Shown piece after piece: positions 8,556-18,780 of a stretch of 64,000 nt of DNA (its first letter is position 1; each line of letters begins with the position of its first letter). The position numbers and the translations under genes were made by a program. The stretch spans positions 31,480,501 to 31,544,500 of the forward strand of contig NC_088911.1 in assembly GCF_963576675.1 (NCBI RefSeq), in the 5' to 3' direction. Origin of the DNA: Euphorbia lathyris (taxonomy: Eukaryota; Streptophyta; Magnoliopsida; Malpighiales; Euphorbiaceae). The notes beneath the pieces were generated by a model that saw only the letters and a list, made by a program, of their open reading frames with translations, searched no databases and had not been told where the DNA came from.

Positions 8556-9902
8556 GCCGACACCGCTGCTCCACCTTCAACTGAGCAAGTGCTCGAAGTT
8601 CCAGCTGCTCAACACACCGAGTTAGCAAAGGAAAATCCTCCTGCTAAAGACAGTTCTGAGTTACCTCAACCTCAAGTTTCAACTCAACTCCAGGCTGACC
8701 CTGAGTAGGTAACTACTACTGCTAAGCAAATACATCCATCTTCTACTGAGCAGTTAGTAAGCCAGACAGCTCCTGTTGCTGGCCTCAATAATGAGAGTGC
8801 AGCCACTAACCAAGCTGACACTTCTACTTCTAGACAGCGCCAAAATTCTCCAACACCTGCTGCTAACCAGAAAACGGCCCCTGAACATAATACTGATGAT
8901 CCCTACACTTATTTGGATGCTTCTGAGTCAGGAAGAAGAATCATCCACTCAGCTTATGCTTTACTCCAAGAGATACATCAGTCTCAAGCCGATGCTGCTG
9001 GGTCCACTCCTGCTGAGCCAACTCAACTTTCATCCATCACGCAACTTTTGACCGAACTCAAAGGTCTTAAGGAGCTAATGAGTGTTATGACCTCCCTGGT
9101 CTCTCAGCAGCCCAAGAAAGAATTTATGGTCAAGCTGGAGGAACTTCAGCTAATGTTGGTCAATCACATGGACTCAATCGAAGGGAAAATCAATGCCCTA
9201 TCTGTTGTGAACTCATCATCCGCAACTTCTGCTGAAGTCACTCAGCATTTCACCCAGTTGACCGCTGAGCTAACCGGAGCTCGTGAACTTATCTCCTCCA
9301 CTTCTCAATGCTCCATCGAACAAATTGGTGAGGCTATACGCCTACTCAACCTGAGCAAAGAAGAAATGGACACTGACCAGGTAAAGACCAATGACATTCT
9401 ACACTACACCCGATCAACTCTTGCGCATGTTCGACACATCAACGCTCAACGTCATACGTACGATGCTTCGATGCTCAGGATGTACTATCAATCCTATACA
9501 AGGATGACCGACTCCATTACTTGGATTGGGAAGTCACTTGAGTTTTTACTCAGTATGCTCAGCGCTCATATTAAGATCCTCGCATCCAGTATGGCAGATG
9601 GCATCCAAGTCTTTACGGGTCTTAAAGAAAGTACGAGTCAAATGCAACAGTACTCCACCATACTGACTCATACTGTTCAAAAGGGGCAATTTTATGCTTC
9701 TACCCCTCAGCCTGGTGATGCTGGCAAAACGGGGGAGAAAGAGAACCAGCCAGCTGACGGAACTCAACGTCAAACTCAGCAGAAGCCTCCTGACTCAACT
9801 TCTGCTAATCCGGGCAACCAAACTCAGCAACAAAGAACAGCCAAGCCCAGCCAACAAACCAAAACCAAAACTAATCAAGTTCAAGTCAATATCAAGAAGT
9901 AG
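8556..9902 (+). pseudogene. Sirevirus third ORF, C-terminal fragment
   Basis: The open frame begins mid-protein (ADTAAPPSTEQVLEV), has one internal TAG at about 8706, and is then open to the TAG at 9900-9902. From about 8913 it reads as a long helical, Gln/Ser/Thr-rich protein. It aligns by eye with 24350-25239 of the complete element. Shared blocks include ESGR, TQLL-E-KGLK, the SQCS-EQ block, EA-RLLNL, EMDTDQ, HVRH-N-QR, TDSITW-GKS and the ending DAGKTGEKE. The C-terminus is Gln/Pro/Lys-rich. No signal peptide or membrane segment is visible, so an envelope role is unsupported. The function of this ORF is unknown; two diverged copies that keep the same blocks suggest it was once under selection. 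Confidence 0.8.
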
Positions 9903-10325
9903 AACTAAAACTAGACTTAGCTTGAAACTTGTATTTTGTATCTGGCATGTTTTTTGTTAAGCTGACCATCTATATACAAGCATCTATTTTACAAACTGTC
10001 TTTATGTATGTGATGCTTATATGCTGTGTTTATGTGCTGACCTTTCTCATATGACTACCCATTGAATAACAATTTGTGACCATAGAAATTAAACAAGTGA
10101 AATATGCTCAACGTACCTCAACTCTGATACCAAAACTTAACTAAGTATCAAAACTGAGTAATAACAAAATGCTCCAAGTATTGACCTACTTCTGAAGCTG
10201 ACCTTAAACTCATTTCGATTAAATCTTAGAAGGTTTAGAATTGAACTAAGTCAGTGGATTCAAGCCTTAGTTTCACTCGATTAGATCTTGGAAGGTTTAG
10301 AGTTGAACTAACTCAGTAGATCCAA

Positions 10326-10434
10326 CCCTTACGGGGGAGTATTTTCAGGAGAATATAAAAGGTTAACTATCATGGGGGAGCTCAACACTGAGTTCCTTAA
10401 TAAATACTTTTGCCAACATCAAAATGGGGGAGTT
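10326..10434 (+). promoter_or_regulatory. Cluster of polypurine tracts before the 3' LTR (truncated element)
   Basis: Three GGGGGAG cores occur, at about 10330, 10373 and 10425 (ACGGGGGAGTA, ATGGGGGAGCT, AAAATGGGGGAGTT). A further one, AACGGGGGAGAAA, lies inside the ORF near 9730. The last abuts the LTR and is the likely plus-strand primer. Multiplied polypurine tracts are reported as a Sirevirus trait. Confidence 0.7.
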
Positions 10435-11512
10435 TGTTGAAACACCTTTCCACATGATTTTGATTTGACAAAATTATTAAAGTTAATCTCATGATTAAAC
10501 AATTAAATTTAAGTGCTTTGATTTAATTGTACTAATGTGTTTGTTCAATGTTGAGTAAGTTAAGTAATAAGAACAGGAATTGAACATCTATAAATGAAAG
10601 CCAAAAGTCAGCAGACGCAAGTCACACAGCAGAAGCCGAGTAAGAACGCAACTCAGCTTTAAGAAAAGAAATGTCTTCTCCAGAAAAGCTTGAAGGCGAA
10701 GTCAATAAGTCAAGCTGAGTAGTCGTCAGGTCAGCGTCAATGATCCGTCAACTTGGAAGACAAGGTCTGAGCAAGATTCATAAGACTCAGAAATCTATCG
10801 GAAGGACCTTTTCGAGAAGCATGGACCATTTGATAAATTACTAAAAGATAAACCTGGCACAAGAAGACAAATCTGGCATTAGAAGACAAACCTGACTCCT
10901 GGCGAAAATATAAGACAGGATTGGCCTGCAGCACTGACTCCTGACCAAGTGATGATGAAGAAGACTGTTTTCCCACAACGGCTATGTCGGAATTCAAATC
11001 ATTGAAGCCCAAAGATCACTATATAAAGGCCAATTCATCTCTTGGACAAAATATAAGAAATACATACAGAAGCAAATCTTCACTAAGTCAATTCATTTGC
11101 AAAATCCAAAATAGAAGCTGTCTGAAAAGAAAAAGCAAGCTCTTACACCAAACTCCAATCATTGTGTAAAAGTCTAGAGTGATTTTATTCATCTAAAGTG
11201 TTATTCATTAAGTGAGAACAATTCTTGTATCATTTGTAAAAGGTTAGAGAGAAGCTGAGTACTCAGTTATAGTACTCAGTGGTAGAGAGAAGCTGAGTAC
11301 TCAGTTATAGTATTCAGTGGTAGATAGGATTGAGTAGACGAATAGAGGACGGTACTCTTGCATACTCAGTTGCTATTGTAAAAGGTTTGTGCTCTACCTT
11401 TAAAGAGCTCAGTAGAGGATTGAAAAAGCTCGGAAGGATTCTGGGGACTGGACGTAGGCGGAGAGGCCGAACCAGGATAAGTCTGCTGAGTAACTTCTAA
11501 CCCTTTCTCTCG

Positions 11513-11589
<77 letters not shown>

Positions 11590-11870
11590 CGCTGCTTGCT
11601 TAACATTACTCAGTAAAATAATCTGTACACACTAAAGCTGAGTAATTAGAGTACTGAGTTGGAAACTGACTTAAGTGTTACTTTCCAACTCACAATTGAG
11701 ACAGCTCTAGTCAGTGTCTGTCTAAAGCTGTCTCACATCATACTCAGCTTCGCTGACTTGAAATTGAATTAAATCATAAAATCTTAAATTAAGTCAGCAT
11801 TATTTATCAAAAAGTTATATTAGTTCCTAACCCCCTGGAACTAATCCTATTACGTTACACGAGACCAACA
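10435..11870 (+). repeat. 3' LTR of the truncated copia element
   Basis: 1436 bp from TGTTGAAAC to GACCAACA. It contains CACTATATAAAGG near 11017 as a TATA box and several copies of the GCTGAGTACTCAGTTATAGTACTCAGT-type motif near 11250-11320. It also carries the AT/GT microsatellite. The general layout parallels the LTRs at 15636 and 25786. Confidence 0.85.
11513..11586. repeat. Compound microsatellite (AT)11(GT)26 inside the LTR
   Basis: There are 22 bp of AT followed by 52 bp of GT. The matching place in the other copia LTRs has only a short TATATATA tract, so this is an expansion private to this copy. It causes a spurious His/Thr ORF on the minus strand. Confidence 0.97.
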
Positions 11871-12069
11871 TGGTTCTTTGGCTCCAAATGGGATTAACCG
11901 ATTAGAAAAGGCAGACAGGAAGCACTATGAAGCAGAGGCGTCCTGAGTGTGTGACTTGTGGCAGGTTTGCTACACTTAGGATGTATATATTTATTTTCTG
12001 TTATTTCTTTTATTGCTTACTTCATATGTTTAAGATAGATCTTTTTTGAAGTTAAAGTAGTGGTTTATG
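11871..12069 (+). other. Possible short coding scrap and junction DNA
   Basis: Directly after the LTR one frame reads GSLAPNGINRLEKADRKHYE, followed after a frame change by KQRRPECVTCGRF, with a CxxC pair. It looks like an old exon piece, but I do not recognise the protein. The segment 11968-12045 is near-identical to 15452-15527 (both start AGGATGTATATATTTATTTT). Confidence 0.3.
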
Positions 12070-13205
12070 TGAGTTGATTGTTTCGAAACTATGTTGCACT
12101 CAATTTGTTCATTTGGAAGACAGTAATGAAGTTGTTGTGTTTATGCTGCATGGTTGATAGTTATCAAGTTGTTGTGAAACTTATCAAAGGATTGACGGTG
12201 AAGTCTGCACTTGAGGCTTCAAGTGCTAATGGTCATGTAGATAACTGGAAAACTCAGATACTCGTGTCTAACTTGAAATGATTTGTTTTTAGTATGCAAA
12301 ACCCAATAAACTATAACATTGGTAGCGACGTGTTACTGATGAATTAGCATTGTTAGTCACATGTATCTGTTTTTGTTTATTGTAGTTGTATTATAATTTT
12401 CCTATATATGTGAAGGACTTTGTTTCTTAGTATGCTTATATGTTATTGCATTTCATGTCAAGAACACAAGTGTTTTTATGGATTGTTTGATTATGGTTTT
12501 GAAAAAAAAGAGGAAACAACCAACTCTGGAAAACCGAATTATAGTTTGGGAATGGCTCAAGTGTCATCCCCTTGGAACTCCTTATTTGTCTTACATAATA
12601 ATCAGGGGCCTTTATTACAGATTAGAAAATTGGCTTTTTATTGAGACTCTCATTTTACTTCCTCTTTTTTTTATGTTCTTTTTGCTCTTGTGGCATCATT
12701 CATTTTACTTCCTAACTTCTTAATCCTCTTAATTACCTTATTCTCCATATTTCTATCATTGCTTGTCGGGTTGTTACTTAATGATGCATTGCATGTTGGG
12801 TATGCCCTTTCAAGGCTATTCATATCAAAATTTGTGCCTTTGCCATGTTTCTTTGCTTAAACTCAAGTGTATCACTACTTCTATTCATGAGGGTCGAATA
12901 GATACCTTTAACTTTTTCATTGTGGCACAACTTGTGCAGTTACATATCATGTGTATCCGCTTGACCTTTTGACCTTTTAGTTTATCTTATTGTATTTGAG
13001 GAGTAACATGTCATGATGTCAATTAGAGTCAATTAGAGTAAGTGTTCCTTCCTTCTCTTCTAGATGTTTATTGATTGGTGCATAGTTATCAAAGACGCAC
13101 CTCAGGTGCAAAAGACGGTCTAGAGGTGCACACCTGAGTAAAGATGTTTCTTGCTATTAACTAAAATTAGATTCGATGTGGACTAAGGACCATGCTTACA
13201 CAATA
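12070..13205. repeat. Segmental duplication A, copy 1
   Basis: It is highly similar to 29170-30245, with small indels. Shared blocks include CATTTGGAAGACA-TAATGAAG, TCAAGAACACAAGTGTTTTT and TTCATGAGGGTCGAATAGAT. Short ORFs in it are not conserved between the copies, since the same region reads in different frames with different lengths. It is non-coding or long dead. Both copies end near the CATAGTTATCAAAGACGCAC repeat. Confidence 0.85.
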
Positions 13206-13309
13206 GGGTGCATATCCATGTTCTTTCTGAAGTTTTTCACTAATTTGTGCCAATTTGGGGATACTGCATTGTTTAATGACTTAATTGTGGACATATTTTG
13301 TGCATACTG

Positions 13310-14227
13310 AGCAACGAATGGGTAATACTTGTGGAACATCCCTCCTGATGCCCCCCAGCTGTGTAATAAGGCGATATTTGCTGACTTCCGTATACCATAT
13401 AATAATTCTACTATTTTATGTAACCAAACAAACAAACAATGCCTTCAAATGAATTTAAGAATTTAAGAATCAAATGAATAATTGAATGCACATTAAAGAC
13501 ATGGATAAAAAAAAAACAGAGAGACATTTTATTCCTCCCAACACATTTGTTTTTTCTTTGCTTACTCATAAGCTGAATAAGGAAATGTGTACTGCCCAGT
13601 CGGTTGTTAATGAATGTATGATGATGATGAACCATGATAACCACCACCACCACCAGGTGGAGCCACCAAACTTGGCGCTGCTTCTGCTCTAAACCATCAT
13701 GTGCCGCCTGCAATGTTTTTTTTAAACTTATTTGCATTGTTCAAATTGATCTTTACTTATGAACCCAAATGAACAAATTAGAATCCTACCATGTTGAGAA
13801 GCAGGAGGGTGAGTTTTGTTTGCACCAAGAGATGCAAGATTGCAATTTGCTCTTCTTCCATCAACGACTGGAGATGGGTTTTGACAAGCTCTGATGGCTG
13901 CATCAGGATCTTTGAATGTGACCTATAAAAAAAAGAAAGACCCAGTTTTTAAGAAACATAATGTAATATAATAGGAAGATAATGTGTTTTGAAAGGGGGG
14001 TTGGGGTTGCTTACAAAGCCATAACCCTTGGATCTCCCAGTGTTCTTATCTGTGATAACAACTGCTTCTAAAATATCCCCAAACTGCTCAAAATAACGTC
14101 TCATGGTGTCTCTCTGAGTCTCCCAAGCCAAACCACCCATAAATATTTTTGTAAATGTTGTGTCATTGTACTGCTGCTGCTGCCCCCCACCCATCATCTG
14201 AAATTGCCTTTGTTGAGACATAGACAT
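13310..14227 (-). pseudogene. ARP1/RBM24-like RRM RNA-binding protein gene, broken
   Basis: Exon 1 (14227-14015) starts ATG and encodes a Gln-rich leader and the first half of an RRM: RNP2 as [10 protein letters not shown], then GRSKGYGF at the donor GTAAGC. Exon 2 (13922-13790) completes it ([40 protein letters not shown]). Both have good splice sites and intact frames. Exon 3 (from 13707) has the right acceptor and the family's Pro/Gly/Tyr-rich sequence (APSLVAPPGGGGGYHGSSSS, QPTGQYTFPYSAYE). In the spliced phase, however, it meets a TGA early and a TAA where Gln is expected. A fourth exon near 13400-13310 (QISPYYTAGG / GASGGMFHKYYPFVAQYAQN) changes frame at a G run. I infer a recent pseudogene of a cytosolic/nuclear RNA-binding protein. 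A truncated RRM-only product is the alternative. Confidence 0.72.
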
Positions 14228-14230
14228 ACC

Positions 14231-15635
14231 CCCAAATAGAAGAAATTACACAAATAAAGCTAGAAAAAGAGCCGTTTTTTTTATGATGATCACATCTAAC
14301 ACTCGTGTGTTTATAATGATTTAGGGAAGTTGAAAAGGCATCTCCTTTGAGGAATGAAATAATGCCTTCTTAAATGAGCTGCTGTCTTCTTGGGACTGAG
14401 ACAAACTCAACACTCCAGGAAGAAGAGTTCTTCCCTGTCCACTGAAGCAGGCCTCATATGGAATTGCAGAGAGAATACAAAACCAGCCAGCCTTTTCCCT
14501 AACAAAAACTTCAAAATACAAAACCAGCCAGACAGTCTTTTCCCTAACAATCCTCTCAATTTCCTTCTTTACCCTGCGTTCTTCTTTTCTACTTATGTGC
14601 ATTGACTTTCATTTCTTTAGGCTCAGCTGCATTCTGATGTAGTATCTCGCCATTTTGAAGCCAGTTCTCTATTGAACTTGCTTGATTGGCTTGTTAATAT
14701 AATTATCTGTAGTGAGGTATACCTGGATTGGTATGCTTGGTGCACGTGTGGGTGAATTCTACCTTTCAACATCATTTACCGAGGCCATCCTTTAATGTTC
14801 TTTATGTCTGTATCATGTCTTCTTAATATTTGAAAGAAAATGATATGGGTAGTACTTTGATGAATTTTGTTGAAGTATCTGTCGTGTCCATTAGGATCAG
14901 CAAGTTTATTAGGAAAGTGAATTTGGCACGACAGATAGAATTTTCTTGCATTTTTACTCATTATAACTGAGAAGTCAAAAGACGGGCTCTATTCAAGAGG
15001 TTCACACCTGAGTGCGCTTTTTTGAGCTTGGAGCCTTGCTAGAGGAGTGTCTAGGCGCAAATTTATAAGCTACACAATGTTTTTTCAGCTTCCAAGTTAA
15101 AAAAGGATGTTTTAATTTCAGTCCTTTTCTATTTATATGATGTATGGCTGATATTAGAGTAGAATAAAAAGAAATAAATAAGAAAGTAAAGAAGATTTTG
15201 GATGTTTAAATATGGCATTGCAAAGAAAAACACAAAAAAGCGCTCTTTCATTTTGAAGAGTTTTGAAATATTGCAAATTGAGACTTTAGTCTCAAAGAAA
15301 AGTTGGTTTGAGACTTTTAACTTTAGCCTTTATATTTAAAATTTATTATTATGAATCATGATTATGATTATGGAAGAGTTAATAGTTATTTTGGAATTTA
15401 TAATTAAGTATTTGACTAGTTGCTGAATTTTATAAATTTTATTTCTAATTTTAGGATGTATATATTTATTTTCTGTTATTTCTTTTATTGCTTACTTCAT
15501 ATATTTAAGATAGATCTTTTCTGAATTTTATTTCTAATTTTATATAGGTTTAATAAATCCATAGCCTGCCAAATCTTGTCTGGAAACGTCTAAGACCCCT
15601 CCAACTTTGAAAATGATCTATTAGTCCCTTGAAGT
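14231..15635. other. Intergenic, no supported gene
   Basis: AT-rich DNA upstream of the RRM gene. It includes a duplicated motif (CAAAACCAGCCAG twice, near 14480 and 14521) and a block near 14990-15060 resembling part of the ubiquitous plant repeat with GAGGTTCACACCTGAGTGCGC. The last 55 bp are host DNA that resumes at 26925, after the copia element. Confidence 0.6.
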
Positions 15636-16968
15636 TGTTGAAACACCTTTCCACATGATTATGATTTGACAAAATTATTTAAGTAAATTTAAATATATTC
15701 TAAACACACTAAGTTTAAATGCTTTGATTTATTACACTAATGTGTTTGTTCAATGTTGAGTTAAATTGTTTATAAGACATAAAGACTAAATGGCTTAAAG
15801 CCCAATACGGAAGTCAAAGCCCAAGTCAAACAGATCAAGACCACCCGGCCCGCGTGTGCAAAACGTTGTCGTTATGTACAAAACGTAGCTCAGCGAAAGA
15901 AGGATCTAGAAGACCTTCGTTGAACAACTTCGGAATGAAGCTGCTGAGTTGAATCGACAAAGAGTACAAGACAACATCTGAGCAAGAACAACTTCCAGAC
16001 AAAGTGTTTCCACTTTAGGTAAAGTTCAGAAGACACAGGACGCTGTCTAATTGACCTTACCATAAATGGAGAGACATTCTGCCGGACTGACTAAAAGCTG
16101 ACCGAGGACAGAAAATACTCAAATCTGATTGGCCGAGAGCTCTGAGCAAGACTGAGTGACAACGACAGGAAGCCGTTTCACTCCAACGGTTATTTCGAAA
16201 TTCGAAATGACTGATGCCTCAGACGTCTCTATAAATAGTGCCCTTCAGTTGCTTCAAAGAATACACAGAACTCAATCAATTACGCTGACCAAAATTCTAC
16301 TCAAAGTTCTGTGAGAAAAAGCAAAGCAAATACTTACACCAAATTATATATCTTTCGTGTAAAAGTCTAGAGTGATTATTCAATCATCTAAGGTGTCTTA
16401 GCAATTGTTTTTTAGGACAAATCTTTATCATTTCTAGAGATTAGAAAGGAGAGGCTGAGTACTCGGTTATAGTACTCAGCGAGAGATTAGGAGTGAGTAG
16501 AGGTATAGAGGAAGGTACTCTTGTTATACTCAGCTTCTAAGTTGTAAAAGGTTTGATGCTCTACCGTTAAAGAGCTCGGTAGAGAATTCGAAAGCTCGGA
16601 ATGTGTTCCGGGGACAGGACATAGGCTTAGAGGCTGAACCTGGATAAATCTGCTGAGTAACATCTTTCTAACCTTAAACTCCTTAATATATATATTGCTT
16701 GCTTAAACAAAACTGACCAAGTAAAGAGGTCACGCTGAGTTGTGTTGCATTGAGTATCTGAGCTCAGGAATAGACTCAAGTGCTATCCCCTGACTCAAAG
16801 AAAGAAGCTGACTTAGTCACCAGTTGACTAAGCTAGTGTCTTAATTTACTCAGCGCGATGTATTATCCTTTTTCAAAGAAAAAGAAGTCAGCTTTAACGT
16901 ATTAAAATTTTAAATAGTTCCTATCCCCCCCCTTTGGAACTAACTTGTTACGTTATAAGGGACCAACA
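15636..16968 (+). repeat. 5' LTR of the copia element
   Basis: 1333 bp, starting TGTTGAAACACC and ending GGACCAACA. A TATA box (CTCTATAAATAGTGCC) lies near 16229, giving an expected transcription start near 16260. The segment absent from the 3' LTR lies at about 16385-16580. Confidence 0.93.
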
Positions 16969-16970
16969 AG

Positions 16971-16982
16971 TGGTATCAGAGC
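16971..16982 (+). promoter_or_regulatory. Primer-binding site for initiator tRNA-Met
   Basis: TGGTATCAGAGC lies two bases after the 5' LTR. It is the standard primer-binding site of plant Ty1/copia elements, complementary to the 3' end of initiator tRNA-Met. Confidence 0.93.
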
Positions 16983-17029
16983 TTAAAAGCTCACTGTGAA
17001 GGTTTAACTACCTTGAGCTGATCCCCACT

Positions 17030-18772
17030 ATGGCTGAAAACAACACTCGGTTTCTCCCAGGAAACCAGACAACTCAGATCTTACCTGAGGGGCTGTCCAT
17101 TACTCGGCCTCCCCTATTCTTCGGGTCTAACTACACCTTCTGGAAGAATAGGATGAAAAACTTTATTCAGGCAACAAATATGAGTGCATGGCTTTCAATA
17201 GTCCAAGCCCCATTTGTTCCTGTTGAGGTTGTGGCTGGCCAAACAGTTGTTAAAGCTGAGGCCAAATGGACAGAGGATTATCTCAAGAAGCTACAAAATC
17301 ACGCTTCGGCTATAAACATGCTTCACTGTGCGCTTGATGCTGCAGAATATAATAAGATATCAGGTTGTGAGTCAGCGCAAGAGATCTGGAAGAAGCTGGA
17401 GGTCACCTATGAAGGAACCAACAAAGTAAAGGAGTCCAAGGTGAACCAGTAGATGAGACTATACGAGCTGTTCGAGATGAACGATGATGAGGGAATCTCT
17501 GATATGAATGCAAGGTTTACAAACATCATCAACGAGCTCAAGAGACTTGGGAAGATCTTCACTGAGGAAGAACAAGTCAAGAAGATTCTTAGGAGTCTCC
17601 CTAAAAACTGGCAAGCAAAGAAGACTGCTGTTGAGGAAGCTCAAGACTTAACCACCTACAAATATGATGAACTCATCGGCTCACTACTGACCCATGAGAT
17701 CTCAATGAAGAACTTCGAGGTGAAGGAAAAGTCTGAAGACAAGAAGCAAAAATCTCTTGTCATGAAAGCTGACTCCACTGATAGGAGCTCAACAGATGAT
17801 GAGGAGATGGCTATGTTCACCAGGAAGATGAAAAGGCTGTTCAGAAAGAATGACAAATATTCTAAGAAGCCTTACAGAAAGTTTGATAAGTATAAAGCTG
17901 AGTCCAGCGACAGCAAATACAAGAAGGACAACTCAAAGCCCATTACATGCTTTGAATGTCATCAAACTGGCCATATCAAGTCAAGCTGCCCCGCGCTGAG
18001 GAAAGAAAGGAAGAACGGCAAAAAGGCAATGGTGGCAACATGGAGCGACAGTGATGAGTCTTCATCATCAGAAGCTGATGCCACTGAGTCAGCAAAGATC
18101 TGTTTTATGGCTGACGAACTTGCTGAGCCGTGCATCTCTGAGCATGCTGACCCCTCCATCGCATCTGATGACGAGGAGCAATCAAATGAGGTAATATCAC
18201 TACCCCAGCTCAGAAATGAAATGGTTAATGCCCTGAGTGATCTCTACACACTTGTCAAGAAGTGTAATAAGAAAGTTAGAGCACTCAGCAGGCGCTGTGA
18301 CGAGGTTGAAGAGGTCAAGCTGAGTGACCTCAGATTCCTTCTTCAGGACAACTCAACTTTGCATGATAACATGGAGATCATACATAAGTCTGTCTCTGAA
18401 GTCCAATCAGATTCTAAAAAACTGAGAAAGGACGTCACAACTATCCAGAACCAACTAAAGGTTTCAAACAAAAGAAACATTCCTCTGAATACTCAGTACC
18501 GAGGTACTGGTCAGCATAGATGGAATCCTCAGCGGAAAGTCCAGTGTGACTTCTGTGGGAAGAAAGGACACACCACAAAGGTGTGATGGCACGCTCTGCA
18601 CTGGGGTGCTGACCAGTTAGTGAGAAATCCTAAACGGAAGGTCAGCTGTGACTTCTGTGGAAAGAATGGCCATACTGTTCAAGTATGTCGCCATAAAATA
18701 AAATATGATGCTTTACCTGTTGAACCTAACAAGCAAGGATCCAAAAAGAATTGGGTACCTAAGAGTAACTAG
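17030..18772 (+). pseudogene. copia gag with extra zinc knuckles, two nonsense codons
   Basis: Nucleocapsid/capsid protein. One frame runs from ATG 17030 to TAG 18770, broken by TAG at 17450 (VNQ*MRLYELF) and TGA at 18584. The capsid-type (UBN2) region includes FFGSNYTFWKNRMKNFIQAT and IWKKLEVTYEGTNKVK. A CCHC knuckle CFECHQTGHIKSSC lies near 17950. An acidic/Ser stretch and a helical region follow, then two more knuckles: CDFCGKKGHTTKV, whose last Cys has become the TGA, and CDFCGKNGHTVQVC near 18650. Three knuckles with a long spacer is more than the single one usual in copia gag. Confidence 0.85.
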
Positions 18773-18780
18773 TTACATTG

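Larger units (their letters stand above)
8553..11870 (+). mobile_element. 5'-truncated Sirevirus-like Ty1/copia element
   Basis: Only the 3' portion remains: the C-terminal half of a third ORF, a 3' region with repeated polypurine tracts, and one LTR. The left breakpoint near 8553 joins MADS-gene upstream DNA to coding sequence in mid-frame. The LTR starts TGTTGAAACACC and ends ACCAACA, as in the complete element at 15636-26924, but the rest is clearly diverged, so it is a related family and not a copy of the same insertion. With the 5' end gone, a target duplication cannot be tested. Confidence 0.85.

Noticed and set aside
11409..11606. His/Thr-repeat ORF on the minus strand
   Set aside because: Produced by the GT microsatellite in the LTR.
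12078..12972. ORFs of 67-81 residues (for example KLLCLCCMVDSYQVVVK)
   Set aside because: In the second copy of the duplicated segment the frames differ in length and content, so they are not under coding constraint.
17450..17452. Programmed stop-codon read-through in copia gag
   Set aside because: The TAG is one of many stops in the element, with others in pol and the third ORF; ordinary decay is simpler.
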